In this document: piece after piece, positions 17,245 to 26,456 of the stretch
Layout of the letters: every line of letters begins with the position of its first letter
Position numbering within the stretch: position 1 is the stretch's first letter
Assembly (NCBI RefSeq): GCF_016921115.1
Contig: NZ_JAFFZS010000004.1
Location: 271,565-335,564 of the forward strand
Direction: 5' to 3'
Origin: Streptomyces actuosus
GTDB taxonomy: Bacteria; Actinomycetota; Actinomycetes; Streptomycetales; Streptomycetaceae
Length of the DNA: 64,000 nucleotides
Translations under genes and position numbers: made by a program
Notes under the pieces: generated by a model
The model's input: the letters and a program-made list of their open reading frames with translations, nothing else
What the model was told of the DNA's origin: nothing
Database searches by the model: none

Positions 17245-17712
17245 GCGCGACACCCTAGTGCCGCAACAGAGGGCGTTCGCCCCGTCGCGGCACCCGGCAC
17301 GCTGACTCCCACCGCCCCAAGGGCGCGGGCGGTGCCCCACCCGCCGCACCGGCCGAAAGGCCCGCTGGTGGAAGCACCATGACGCGCGCCGGCCGAACTC
17401 TGCAGAGCTGCGGATCAGAAGGCTGCATGCGAACTCCAGGTGCCTGCCGTCACCGCGGCTCCGTGATGCGCCGTCCCGCGGTGGGCGGGGCGGACCGCGG
17501 GAATTGCGTTTCCCTGCCGCCACTTTTTACACCGCGCCATCTCGACGGCATGGCGCGCCAGTTCAGAGAAATCGCGCGATCCGGTCACAGCATCCTCTTT
17601 CTCGAATTCACGCGGGCCGATTGAACCAGCCATGCGACACACGCGTACGAGGCGACAAGAATCCGCTTCGGGGAGCTGGACGGGTTCCTCCTGACCGACG
17701 GAAATGAGATCC
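17245..17712. other. Intergenic region between divergent amidohydrolase and DUF1996 genes
   Basis: Both promoters must lie here. The right half is less GC-rich than the genes. A small GGCC-GAAA-GGCC hairpin lies near 17350. An 81-codon plus-strand frame (17379-17624) shows no known motif. No promoter could be assigned with confidence. Confidence 0.35.
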
Positions 17713-19189
17713 ATGCAACGCACCCGGCGAAGGGAATCGCCACTGCCGAAGATCACCGTCGCGGCGGTCGCCGCCCTCGTCGTGGGAGGTGGCGGACTCT
17801 TCGCCGCCAACTTCCACGCCAACGCCCGGACGGACGAGGGGGCCGGCTCCCCGAAGACCCTGCGAGCCGGTGCCGGCGCGGCCGCGCTGGACTGCCCGGA
17901 CGTCGGCAGCGCGCTGACCGACGTACCCGAACGGGTCCAGGACGGTGTGGACCGCCAAGTGGCCGCTCTGGACGACCAGGTGTCCGCGTTCTACACCCGC
18001 CTGAACCTGCCGGACACCCGGAAGGCCGAGGCGGAGAACCCGGGCTTCGTCGACGAGACCGTCCTGCGGCCCCTGGCCGAGCGCCGGGGCGTGATCCTCG
18101 TACGCATCGCCGACCTCATCGGCGAGGTCGGCACGCGGCCCACGGGCCTGGAGGAACTCGCCGCCTGCACGGTGAAGGAGACCGGGGCTCCGGACGCGGG
18201 CGGCGCCGCGGACGGAGGCGGGGCTGCGAACGGGGGCGGCGGAGGAGACGGCGGGGGCGGCGGAGCCGGGGGCGGGGTGGCCGGGCCGGTCGCGGACGAC
18301 TTCGTGGACATCACGACGGTCCAGCCGAACGTACGGCGCCCGGCGACCGGGCCGGACGGGTCGACCGGTACGTTCACGAGTTCCTGCGGCACCAACGCGG
18401 GCGGGAAGTTCAACACCGACAACCTCATCGTCGCGCCGGGCGTCTCCAACGGCGCACACCACACCCACGACTACATCGGCAATCAGGCCACCGACGCGTT
18501 CGCGAGTGACCAGGACCTGGCCGCCGCCGGTACGACCTGTGCGAATCAGGGCGACAGGTCGACCTACTACTGGCCGGTGCTGCGACTTCAGAACGGAAAG
18601 GACGAATTCGACGCCGACCGCGACGGCGGCGGAAAAGAAGGAAACATCGGGGAGATCCAGCGGGCCGAGCAGGCGGACATCACCTTCGTCGGAAATCCGA
18701 CGAGCAAGGTGGTGGCCATGCCGAAATTCCTGAGGATCATCACCGGTGACGCCAAGGCATTCACCAACGGGGACAAGAACGCCAACGCCTCCTGGAGCTG
18801 CACCGGGTTCGAGGACCGGCAGCTCAAGGACAAATACCCGCTCTGCCCCGACGGCAGCAAGGTGGTGCGGACCTTCCACTTCCAGAGCTGCTGGGACGGG
18901 CGGAACATCGACAGCGCCGACCACCGCACCCACGTGGCCTTCGCGGATCCGGACAGCGGAGCGTGCCCCGACGGCTTCCGGGCCGTCCCGCAGCTCGTAC
19001 AGCGCCTGGTCTTCGACGCGCCGAGGCCGGTGTTCGACGGCGCGAACCGCAGCGTCTTCGCCGTGGACGGCTTCCCCGAGCAACTGCACAAGCCGATCAC
19101 GGACCACGACGACTTCATCAACGTCTTCGACGAGGACCTGATGAACCCGGATGGTCGACTGCATCAACTCGGGCAGGCAGTGCTCCTGA
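17713..19189 (+). CDS. Secreted DUF1996 protein with C-terminal frameshift
   Basis: It begins with a basic, hydrophobic export signal (about 1-40), then a helical region (about 55-155), a Gly-rich linker (about 162-190) and a DUF1996 domain: [76 protein letters not shown], ending FDEDLMN. Family members end [17 protein letters not shown]. Here the frame carries an extra C near 19147 (AACCCGG), so [12 protein letters not shown] is found one frame over with stop TGA 19187-19189. Uninterrupted reading would continue to 19713, antisense to cobC. The interval given assumes the ancestral end; a sequencing error is equally possible. ATG 17713 is preferred to 17704 on spacing to GGA/GAG. Confidence 0.75.
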
Positions 19190-19201
19190 CCCCCGGGACA
19201 C

Positions 19202-19242
19202 CCGAGGTCCGGCGCCCGGACGAGCCGGGCGCCGGACCTCGG
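19202..19242. terminator. Strong terminator between DUF1996 gene and cobC
   Basis: A perfect 18-bp stem, CCGAGGTCCGGCGCCCGG (19202-19219) with its complement (19225-19242), has a 5-base loop ACGAG. It is placed 12 bases after the ancestral DUF1996 stop, which independently supports that stop as the true gene end. It also ends the cob operon from the other side. Confidence 0.9.
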
Positions 19243-19304
19243 ACGTCGGGCGCCGCCCCCCGACGGGTCGGTGGGGACGGGGACCGAACTGCCGGGGGCG
19301 GAGG

Positions 19305-20351
19305 TCAGTTGAGGACCGACCGCAGCGCCTCCAGGAACCCGTCCACCGTCGCCCGGTCCCGCACGGCGACCCGCAGCCACTGCTCGTCGAGCCCGGGGAA
19401 CGTGTCCCCCCGGCGGACCGCGTACCCGCCCGCCCGCAGCCGCCGCCGCACTCCCGCCGCCTCCGGTACCCGCACCAGCACGAACGGCCCCTCGGCCGGC
19501 GTCACGACCCGCAGCCCGCTCCCGGCCAGCCCCGACAGCCCGGCCACCAGGTGCGCCCGGTCCGCGGCGATGCGGTGCGCCGCGTGCCCGGCCTCCGCCA
19601 GCGCCGCCGGTTCCACGCAGGCCTGCGCCGCGGCCAGCGCCGGTGCGGACACCGGCCACAGCGGCTGGGCCCGCTCCAGTTCGGCGATCGTCTCCGGCGC
19701 GGCCAGCACGTAGCCGATGCGCAGCCCGGCCAGCCCCCACGTCTTGGTGAGACTGCGCAGCACCACCAGCCCCGGCACGTCGGTCCGCCCCGCCAGCGCC
19801 TCCCGCTCACCCGGCACGGCGTCCATGAACGCCTCGTCGACGACGAGGAGACGCCCGGGGCGCGCGAGCCGCGCCACGGCCCCGGCCGGGTGCAGCACCG
19901 ACGTCGGGTTGGTCGGATTGCCGATCACCACGAGGTCGGCCTCCTCGGGCACGGCGGCCGGATCCAGCCGGAAGCCGTCCGCCTCCCGCAACAGCACCCG
20001 GTCGACGCTGTGCCCGGCGTCGCGCAGCGCGGCCTCGGGCTCGGTGAACTGCGGATGCACCACCACCGGCCGCCGCACCTTCGCCGCCCGCGCCAGCAGC
20101 ACGAACGCCTCCGCCGCGCCCGCCGTCAGCAGCACGCGCTCCACCGGCAGCCCGTGCCGCTCCGCCACCGCAGCCCGCGCCGCCCGCCCGTCCGGGTAGG
20201 CCGCCAGCCCGCTCAGCGAACCCGCGATCCGCTCCCGCAGCCACCCGGGCGGGGTGTCCGCCCGCACGTTCACGGCCAGGTCGGTCAGCCGCGCACCGTC
20301 GTCCCGCACCTCGGCGTCGCCGTGGTGCCGCAGATCGTGCTCAGTGGGCAT
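19305..20351 (-). CDS. cobC: CobC: L-threonine-O-3-phosphate decarboxylase-type aminotransferase
   Basis: The 348-residue class I/II fold-type I PLP enzyme is expected to make the (R)-1-amino-2-propanol phosphate linker that CobD attaches. [45 protein letters not shown] (cofactor Asp) and [19 protein letters not shown] (PLP Lys) are the family motifs. The start ATG 20351 overlaps the end of cbiX; ATG 20363 is also in frame. It is the last gene of the cobM-cobC unit, so B12 context strengthens the call over a histidinol-phosphate aminotransferase. Confidence 0.88.
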   Translation of the reverse strand: MPTEHDLRHHGDAEVRDDGARLTDLAVNVRADTPPGWLRERIAGSLSGLAAYPDGRAARAAVAERHGLPVERVLLTAGAAEAFVLLARAAKVRRPVVVHPQFTEPEAALRDAGHSVDRVLLREADGFRLDPAAVPEEADLVVIGNPTNPTSVLHPAGAVARLARPGRLLVVDEAFMDAVPGEREALAGRTDVPGLVVLRSLTKTWGLAGLRIGYVLAAPETIAELERAQPLWPVSAPALAAAQACVEPAALAEAGHAAHRIAADRAHLVAGLSGLAGSGLRVVTPAEGPFVLVRVPEAAGVRRRLRAGGYAVRRGDTFPGLDEQWLRVAVRDRATVDGFLEALRSVLN

Positions 20352-21273
20352 GCGCGTGCCCACCGGGGTGGTGATGGTGCCCGTGCCCGTGGTGGTGGCC
20401 GTCGTCGTCCGGGTGGAAGTGCGGCTGCTGCGGCGAGCCGACCTTGTCCTCGAAGCCGGGCAGCGCGATCCGGTACACGCACGAGTCGCAGTTCATCCGC
20501 AGGTCGCCCTCGACGGCTTCCCGGTACCGCTCCATCACCAGGTCGAGCAGCTCCGGCTCCGGCCCGATGACGTCCGCCGACCGCACGTCGACCCCCGGGT
20601 GCGCGGCGGCCCACCGCGCGGTCTGCTCGCGCACCCGGTCGGGCAGGATGCCGGTGAACAGGAAGTACGGCAGCACCACGATCCGCCGCGCTCCCAGCTT
20701 CAGGCACCGGTCCAGACCGCTCGGCACGTCAGGCGCCGCCAGCGACACGAAGGCCGTCTCCACGCCGGCGTATCCACGGCCCTCCCACAGCAGCCGCGCC
20801 GCCTTGAACACCTCGGCGTTGGCGTCGGGGTCGGTCGAGCCCCGCCCCACCAGCAGCACGGTCACCTCCGCGCGGTCCTCCGGCGCCTGCCCAGCCCCGC
20901 CCAGCACCTCCTCCAGCCTGCGCTCCAGCACCGACAGCAGCGAGGGGTGCGGCCCCAGCGGGCGGCCGTAGGCGTACGAGATCCCCGGGTGCCGTTCCTT
21001 CTCGCGGGCCAGCGCCGCCGGGATGTCGCCCTTGGCGTGCCCGGCGGACACCAGCATCAGCGGTACGGCGGCGAACCGCCGGGCTCCTCGCTCCACCAGC
21101 TCCGCGACCGCCTCGCCCAGCGGCGGCGGCGACAGCTCGATGAAGCCGCCCGCGACGGGCAGTTCGGGGTGGCGGCGGCCCAGCTCGCGGACGAAGGCAC
21201 GGAAGGCCTCGGCTCCTGCGTCGTCCCGGGTGCCGTGTCCGGCGACGAGCAGGGCGGGCGGCGGGGTGGTCAC
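20341..21273 (-). CDS. cbiX: CbiX-type sirohydrochlorin cobaltochelatase, two-domain form
   Basis: The 310-residue cytoplasmic protein inserts Co(II) into sirohydrochlorin in the early-insertion (anaerobic-type) pathway. Two CbiX repeats are seen: the first with LLVAGHGTRDDAGAEAF containing the metal His and GHAKGDIPAAL, the second with VLLVGRGSTDPDANAEVF, where Arg replaces His. The C-terminus, [21 protein letters not shown], is a His-rich metal-binding tail. The GTG start at 21273 overlaps the cobH stop (GTGA). Confidence 0.9.
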   Translation of the reverse strand: MTTPPPALLVAGHGTRDDAGAEAFRAFVRELGRRHPELPVAGGFIELSPPPLGEAVAELVERGARRFAAVPLMLVSAGHAKGDIPAALAREKERHPGISYAYGRPLGPHPSLLSVLERRLEEVLGGAGQAPEDRAEVTVLLVGRGSTDPDANAEVFKAARLLWEGRGYAGVETAFVSLAAPDVPSGLDRCLKLGARRIVVLPYFLFTGILPDRVREQTARWAAAHPGVDVRSADVIGPEPELLDLVMERYREAVEGDLRMNCDSCVYRIALPGFEDKVGSPQQPHFHPDDDGHHHGHGHHHHPGGHAHAH

Positions 21274-21860
21274 GACGGATTCTCCTCAGCAGAAACAGGG
21301 TGGTACAGCAGGGCGTTGAGGGCGGCCGCGGCGACCGCGGACCCGCCCTTCTCGGACACGTTGCTCACCGCGGGCAGCCCGCTGTCGCGCAACGCGGCCT
21401 TGGACTCGGCCGCGCCGACGAAACCGACGGGCAGACCGATCACGAGGGCCGGGTCGGCGTCGAGGGTGAGCAGTTCCTCCAGAGCGGTCGGCGCACAGCC
21501 GATCACCCACAGGGCGCCGGGCCCGACGTCCTCGTAGGCGAGCCGTACGGCGTGCGCCGAACGCGTCAGTCCCGGACCGGACCTCGCGTCCCTGAGCCGG
21601 CACACGGTGTCGCGCCGGGTGATCCCGGCCGCGACCATCTCCACGTCCACGACGACGGGCGCCCCGGCGTGCAGCGCCGCATGCGCCCGGACCAGGTCGG
21701 CCTCGTCCGTGACGAGGTCGCCCGCATACTCCAGGTCGGCCGCGGAGTGGATGACCCGCTCCACCACCGCCCGGGTCAGCGCGGGCAGGTGCGAGGTGTC
21801 CAGGCGGGCCCGCAGCCGGCGGAACGACTCCTGCTCGATGGGGTGGACGACACGGTTCAC
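21270..21860 (-). CDS. cobH: Precorrin-8X methylmutase CobH
   Basis: The 196-residue enzyme migrates the C-11 methyl to C-12 to give hydrogenobyrinate (or the cobalt analogue). Conserved pieces include HPIEQESFRRLRARLD, VVERVIHSAADLEYAGDLV (active-site His), VVDVEMVAAGITRR, and LPVGFVGAAESKAALRDSGL. Length fits the family (about 200). The GTG at 21860 overlaps the preceding stop and has GGAGG upstream. Confidence 0.95.
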   Translation of the reverse strand: MNRVVHPIEQESFRRLRARLDTSHLPALTRAVVERVIHSAADLEYAGDLVTDEADLVRAHAALHAGAPVVVDVEMVAAGITRRDTVCRLRDARSGPGLTRSAHAVRLAYEDVGPGALWVIGCAPTALEELLTLDADPALVIGLPVGFVGAAESKAALRDSGLPAVSNVSEKGGSAVAAAALNALLYHPVSAEENPS

Positions 21861-23560
21861 CGGGCGACCTCCGGGGTGTTCTCCTGCCAGCGGTAGCCGC
21901 GCGGGGTGACCATGCGTCCCGCGATCTCACGGGTCGCCGTGTTGCCCACGGTGACCACCGTCATCATGTCGACCGTCGCCGGGTCCAGCGCGCCCAGCGT
22001 CGTCAGGCGGGCGGACTCGTCGGGCCGCGAGGCGTTGCGCACCACACCGACGGGCGTGCCCGGGGCACGGTGCCCGGCCAGGATCGCGAGCGCCTTCGGC
22101 AACTGCCAGTCACGGCCCCGCGACCGCGGGTTGTAGAAGGTCACGACGATGTCGGCCGCGGCGGCGGCCTGCACCCGTCGCTCGATGACCTCCCACGGGG
22201 TGTGCAGGTCGGAGAGGCTGATCGACACGTGGTCGTGGCCGAGCGGCGCCCCGAGGATCGCCGCCGCCGCGAGCGCCGCCGTCACCCCCGGCACGCCGAC
22301 CACGTCGATGTCCTCGGAGGCCTCCGCCAGCGCGGGCGAGGCCATGGCGTACACCCCGGCGTCCCCGCTGCCGATCAACGCGACCGCGTGCCCGCGCCGG
22401 GCCTCCGCGACCGCGGTGCGCGCCCGCTCCTCCTCCGCGCCCAGCCCCGACTCCAGGATCCGGGTGCCCGGCCGCAGCAGGTCGCGGATCTGGTCGACGT
22501 ACTGGTCGAGCCCCACCAGCACCGAGGCGCGCTGCAGTTCGGCCTTCGCACGCGGCGTGAGCAGGTCCCGGGCGCCCGGACCGAGCCCGACGACGGCGAG
22601 CCGGCCGCGCCCCGGACGCCGGACGACGGCGCAGGTCGCCATCGCGGGCGTCCCGTCGGCGCGCTCCGACTTCCGCTTGGGGACGAGGAGTTCACCGCCG
22701 CGGACGAGCGCCGCGGCCTCGGCGACGGACGGCGTACCGACCGCGGCGAGCGGCGCGCCGGACGGGTTCGGCACCGCCACGGCCGCCAACTCCTCGGCGG
22801 AGTACGTCACCACGGGCACACCGAGCCGCTCGGCGGCCCGCACGATGCCCGGCTCGCCGGCCTTGGCGTCGACGGTGGCGAGCTCGGCGACCGACCGGGC
22901 CGACAGCCCCGCCTCCCGCAGGGCGTCCGCGACCAGCCCCAGCACCTCCTCCTCGGGCGCGCCCCGGGACGCACCCACGCCCACGACCAGGGACGGCGGG
23001 CGCAGCAGCACCTCGCGCTCCCCGGGCTCGACCGCGCGATCGGTGACCCGGACGGCGTACGCGCCCCGCTCGGCCACGGGCAGCGGCGGCAGCGGCCACG
23101 GCACCTCGGCGGTGAGTGCCACCGGCTCGCTGTCGAGCAGCGCCCGCGTCACCGCGGCGACGGCGCCCTCGGCCGGGAACCCGAGCGTGTCCAGGCCCGC
23201 GATGCCCACGGCGTCCGTCGCGGTCGTCACCACCGGCTCGGCGCCCAGTACCTCGCCCACCGCGCGGGCCAGGTCGTTGGCGCCGCCGCCGTGCCCGCCC
23301 AGCACCGGTACCGCGTACCGGGCGGCCTCGTCGACGCACACCACACCCGCGTCGGTCGTCTTGCCGACCAGCAGCGGTGCCACGAGCCGGACGACCGCAC
23401 CGGTGGCCAGGAAGCAGACCAGCTCCTCGCACTCGGTGAACGCCCGCCGTACGGCGTCGGCGACGGGACCCTCGTAGACCCGGGTGCGGTCCGGCCACGC
23501 CGAGGCCAGCCGGTCCCGTGCCGTGGCTCCCGCCGCGGTGGCGGAAATCAGGCCGATCAC
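21857..23560 (-). CDS. cobJ: CbiG-CobJ fusion: ring-opening protein plus precorrin-3B C17-methyltransferase
   Basis: The 567-residue bifunctional protein contains, at about 1-310, CbiG domains (MIGLISATAAGATARDRLA, VCFLATGAVVRLVAPLL, VPVLGGHGGGANDLA, VVGVGASRGAPEEEVL) which in the anaerobic route open the delta-lactone and extrude acetaldehyde. From about 320, a SAM-dependent tetrapyrrole methylase: LAVVGLGPGARDLLTPRA, ALIGSGDAGVYAMASPAL, DHVSISLSDLHTPW, VTFYNPRSRGRDWQL. It contracts the ring by C-17 methylation. The start is GTG 23560, overlapping the cobL stop. Fusion of these two is recurrent in Actinobacteria. Confidence 0.94.
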   Translation of the reverse strand: MIGLISATAAGATARDRLASAWPDRTRVYEGPVADAVRRAFTECEELVCFLATGAVVRLVAPLLVGKTTDAGVVCVDEAARYAVPVLGGHGGGANDLARAVGEVLGAEPVVTTATDAVGIAGLDTLGFPAEGAVAAVTRALLDSEPVALTAEVPWPLPPLPVAERGAYAVRVTDRAVEPGEREVLLRPPSLVVGVGASRGAPEEEVLGLVADALREAGLSARSVAELATVDAKAGEPGIVRAAERLGVPVVTYSAEELAAVAVPNPSGAPLAAVGTPSVAEAAALVRGGELLVPKRKSERADGTPAMATCAVVRRPGRGRLAVVGLGPGARDLLTPRAKAELQRASVLVGLDQYVDQIRDLLRPGTRILESGLGAEEERARTAVAEARRGHAVALIGSGDAGVYAMASPALAEASEDIDVVGVPGVTAALAAAAILGAPLGHDHVSISLSDLHTPWEVIERRVQAAAAADIVVTFYNPRSRGRDWQLPKALAILAGHRAPGTPVGVVRNASRPDESARLTTLGALDPATVDMMTVVTVGNTATREIAGRMVTPRGYRWQENTPEVAR

Positions 23561-24789
23561 TGGGCAACTCCTTCTTCAGCGGCTGCCGGGGGCCGGACGC
23601 CCCACAGCAGGAATACGGGATTGGTGGCCGCGAGCCGGGACACGTCCCCCGGCAGCGGCGCCATCCGCGACGACTGCAGCAGTACGCCCTCGCAGACGAA
23701 CCCGGCGTCCGTGAGCGCCGCCCGGGCCGCCGGCACCCGGTCCAGCGCGGCCATCGCGACGACCACCGTCCGGCGGGCCCGCTGCGCGCACGCGGTGACC
23801 ACGGCCGGCAAGCCGCGCCCGCCGCCCCCGACGAACACCGCGTCGGGGGCGTCGAGGCCGGACAGCGCCGCCGGCGCCGCCCCGTGCACCACGTGCACGT
23901 CGACGCCGTGCGCGGCGGCGTTGGCGCGGACCCGCGCCACACCGTCCGCGGACCTCTCCACGGCGGTCACCGCCGCCCCGAGCCGCGCGCACTCCACCGC
24001 CACCGAGCCGGAGCCCGCGCCGACGTCCCACACCAGGTCGCCGGGGCGCGGCCCGAGCCGGGCCAGGGCCAGCGCACGCACCTCGAACTTGGTGATCATC
24101 GAGTCGCGGTGGGTGAAGGAGCCCTCGGGCAGCGCCCATCCGGCCGGCCCCCCGAGCCCACCCGCGACGGTCCGCACGGCGCCCACGGCCCGTGCCTCGT
24201 CCAAGCACAGCACGACGTTCACCGCGGGCCCCCAGTCCCGCGACGCAGCCTCGGCCGGCGTCACCCGCTCCACCCGCTCCCCGGGCGAGCCGAGCGCGGA
24301 GGCGACCACGAGGACCCGGTCGTACCCCCTCAGGGCGGCGCCCAGTTCGGCCGGCCCGGCACCGGGGCCGGTCAGCACCGCCACCTTCCCAAACGCCCGG
24401 CACACGTTGACCGCGGTGCGCGGCTCCCGCCCGTGGGCGCTCACCACCACCGCGTCGTCCCAGGTCAGCCCCAGCCGTGCGAAGGCGGTGGCGACGGACG
24501 ACACCCCGGGACGCACCTCGACCGCCCCGGGCCCGAACCGCTCGGCGAGCACCCGGACGATCCCGAAGAACCCCGGGTCGCCGGAGGCCAGCACGACGAC
24601 CCGGTCCCCACGGTCCAGGTGCCGTGCGACGGCGTCGAGGGCGGGCGCCAGCGGGCCGAGGACGATCCGCTCCACGCCGTCGGGCAGCCGGGCGGCGTCC
24701 AGGTGCCGCCGCCCGCCCACGACCAGCGCGGTCCCGGCCGGCACCTCGGCGGCCGGCGCGCCCGTCCCCGTCCCGATGACGGTGATCAC
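23557..24789 (-). CDS. cobL: Precorrin-6Y C5,15-methyltransferase (decarboxylating) CobL
   Basis: The 410-residue fusion of CbiE and CbiT activities methylates C-5 and C-15 and decarboxylates the C-12 acetate. The N-terminal CbiE part shows VITVIGTGTGAPAAEVPAG, VVVLASGDPGFFGIVR and VVVSAHGREPRTAVNV. The C-terminal CbiT part shows FTHRDSMITKFEVRALALA and the SAM motif VWDVGAGSGSVAVE, then AVFVGGGGRGL. The GTG start at 24789 overlaps the cobM stop, and the end overlaps cobJ; translational coupling is likely. Confidence 0.94.
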   Translation of the reverse strand: MITVIGTGTGAPAAEVPAGTALVVGGRRHLDAARLPDGVERIVLGPLAPALDAVARHLDRGDRVVVLASGDPGFFGIVRVLAERFGPGAVEVRPGVSSVATAFARLGLTWDDAVVVSAHGREPRTAVNVCRAFGKVAVLTGPGAGPAELGAALRGYDRVLVVASALGSPGERVERVTPAEAASRDWGPAVNVVLCLDEARAVGAVRTVAGGLGGPAGWALPEGSFTHRDSMITKFEVRALALARLGPRPGDLVWDVGAGSGSVAVECARLGAAVTAVERSADGVARVRANAAAHGVDVHVVHGAAPAALSGLDAPDAVFVGGGGRGLPAVVTACAQRARRTVVVAMAALDRVPAARAALTDAGFVCEGVLLQSSRMAPLPGDVSRLAATNPVFLLWGVRPPAAAEEGVAQ

Positions 24790-25604
24790 GTGCTCGCCCC
24801 CCGCTCGCGCAGGGCCCGGCGCGCCTCGGGGTCGGCCCTGCGGTGCCCGTGGAAGTGGCCCGGGTGGTACAGGTGCGAGCGCGTGCCGCGCGCGTCCAGC
24901 GCCGGCCCGACCAGGAACAGGGTGTGCTTCCAGAGGCGGTGCTCCTTGACCGTCTCCTCCAGTGTCCCGATCGTGCACGTCACGACGAGCTCCTCCGGCC
25001 ACGTCGCCTGATGGGCGACGACGACCGGCGTCGAGGTCGGGTAGCCGCCCTCCAGCAGCTCCCGCACCAACTGCCCGCTGCGCGCCGCCGACAGGAACAC
25101 CGCCATGGTCGTGCCGTGCCGGGCGAACTCCCGCACCTCCTCCCCGGGCGGCATCGGGGTCTTGCCGCCGCCCAGCCGGGTGAGGACGACCGACTGCGCG
25201 ACCTCCGGGATCGTCAGCTCGCGTTGCGCGAGCGCGGCCACGGCGGAGAAGGAGGAGACGCCCGGCACGATCTCCGTCGCGATGCCGATCTCGTGGCACC
25301 GGTCGACCTGCTCCTGCGTGCCGCCCCACAGCGCGGGATCGCCGGAGTGGATCCGGGCCACCTTCAGGCCCCCGGCGTGCGCCCGCCGGTACACGGCGAC
25401 GACGTCCTCCAGCGGCATGACGGCCGAGTCGAGGATCTCCGCGTCCGCGCGCGCGTGCTGCAGGACCTCCTCCTGGACCAGGCTCGCCGCCCAGATCACG
25501 ACGTCGGCCTCGGCGATGGCGCGCGCGGCACGGAACGTCAGCAGATCGGCGGCGCCGGGGCCGGCACCGACGAAGGTCACCTTGCCGGTGGGGGCATCGG
25601 CCAT
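24786..25604 (-). CDS. cobM: Precorrin-4 C11-methyltransferase CobM
   Basis: The 272-residue SAM methylase carries VTFVGAGPGAADLLTFRAAR (motif 1), VIWAASLVQEEVLQHA, VARIHSGDPALWGGTQEQ, EIVPGVSSFSAVAALAQREL and GTTMAVFLSAARSGQLV, all diagnostic of CobM/CbiF. The ATG at 25604 has AGGAGG 10 bases upstream, a strong site befitting the first gene of the cobM-L-J-H-cbiX-cobC unit. No riboswitch is visible in the 112 bases upstream, unlike unit A. The C-terminus is His/Arg-rich (YHPGHFHGHRRAD). Confidence 0.95.
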   Translation of the reverse strand: MADAPTGKVTFVGAGPGAADLLTFRAARAIAEADVVIWAASLVQEEVLQHARADAEILDSAVMPLEDVVAVYRRAHAGGLKVARIHSGDPALWGGTQEQVDRCHEIGIATEIVPGVSSFSAVAALAQRELTIPEVAQSVVLTRLGGGKTPMPPGEEVREFARHGTTMAVFLSAARSGQLVRELLEGGYPTSTPVVVAHQATWPEELVVTCTIGTLEETVKEHRLWKHTLFLVGPALDARGTRSHLYHPGHFHGHRRADPEARRALRERGAST

Positions 25605-25716
25605 GGGAATCGGTCCTCCTGCGAGTCGGTACGTGGCTTCAGTGCGTGAGCGGGACGCGGGTGCGGGAACGGCCGCCGGGGTGCGCGAAGGACCGCTGAT
25701 CCGGTAGCAAAGGCCC

Positions 25717-26445
25717 ATGGCGGTCTTCGTCGCGCTGGGCGCGTTCCTGATGACGCTGGTCGGCGGCTGGACGGCGCAGCGGGTGACCGACCGCCGCCAT
25801 CTGGTACTGGGACTGGCCGGCGGGCTGATGCTGGGCGTGGTCGGCCTGGATCTGCTGCCCGAGGCCCTCAGAGCGGCGGGCACCGAGGTCTACGGCGTCC
25901 CGGCGGCGCTCCTGCTGTTCGTGGCGGGCTTCCTGCTGGCCCATCTGGTGGAACGCCTGCTCGCCGCCCGCCGTGCCGCGCACGGCGCCGGAGAGCACTC
26001 CCACCGGGCGCCCGAGGTGGGCCTGACGGCCGCCGCGGCCATGGTGGGGCACAGCGCCATGGACGGGGTGGCCATCGGCGCGTCCTTCCAGGTCGGCAGC
26101 GGGATGGGAACGGCGGTCGCGCTCGCGGTGATCGCCCACGACTTCGCGGACGGCTTCAACACCTTCACCCTCACCAGCCTGTACGGCAATGCCCGCCGCA
26201 AAGCGGTGGCGATGCTCGTCGCGGACGCCGTCGCGCCCGTCGCCGGGGCCGCCGCGGCGGCGTTCGTCGCCATCCCCGAGGGCCTGCTCGGCGGCTACCT
26301 CGGTCTGTTCGGCGGCGTGCTGCTCTACCTCGCCGCGGCCGAGATCCTGCCCGAGGCGCACCACGACCACCCCGCCCTGTCGACCCTGCTGTGCACGGTC
26401 TCGGGCGCGGCGTTCATCTGGCTGGTGGTCGGCATCGCCGGCTGA
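25717..26445 (+). CDS. ZIP-family metal transporter embedded in the cob cluster
   Basis: The 242-residue polytopic membrane protein has about seven to eight hydrophobic segments. ZIP metal-site motifs are clear: GHSAMDGVAIGASFQVG (about 108-125) and VIAHDFADGFNTFTL (about 137-150). A His-containing loop (GEHSHRAPE, near 95) resembles the variable cytoplasmic metal-binding loop. ZIP/GufA proteins import or export divalent metals, usually zinc. Its position between the two cob units, divergent from cobM and convergent with cobI, suggests a role in cobalt supply, but the specificity is unproven. Confidence 0.88.
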   Translation: MAVFVALGAFLMTLVGGWTAQRVTDRRHLVLGLAGGLMLGVVGLDLLPEALRAAGTEVYGVPAALLLFVAGFLLAHLVERLLAARRAAHGAGEHSHRAPEVGLTAAAAMVGHSAMDGVAIGASFQVGSGMGTAVALAVIAHDFADGFNTFTLTSLYGNARRKAVAMLVADAVAPVAGAAAAAFVAIPEGLLGGYLGLFGGVLLYLAAAEILPEAHHDHPALSTLLCTVSGAAFIWLVVGIAG

Positions 26446-26456
26446 CCCGGGCGGCG

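Noticed and set aside
17379..17624. 81-codon plus-strand frame before the DUF1996 gene
   Set aside because: No ribosome site and no family resemblance.
25605..25716. Possible second cobalamin riboswitch upstream of cobM
   Set aside because: Neither the GGTGCGAATCC core nor the AGCCAGGA box is present on the minus strand here.
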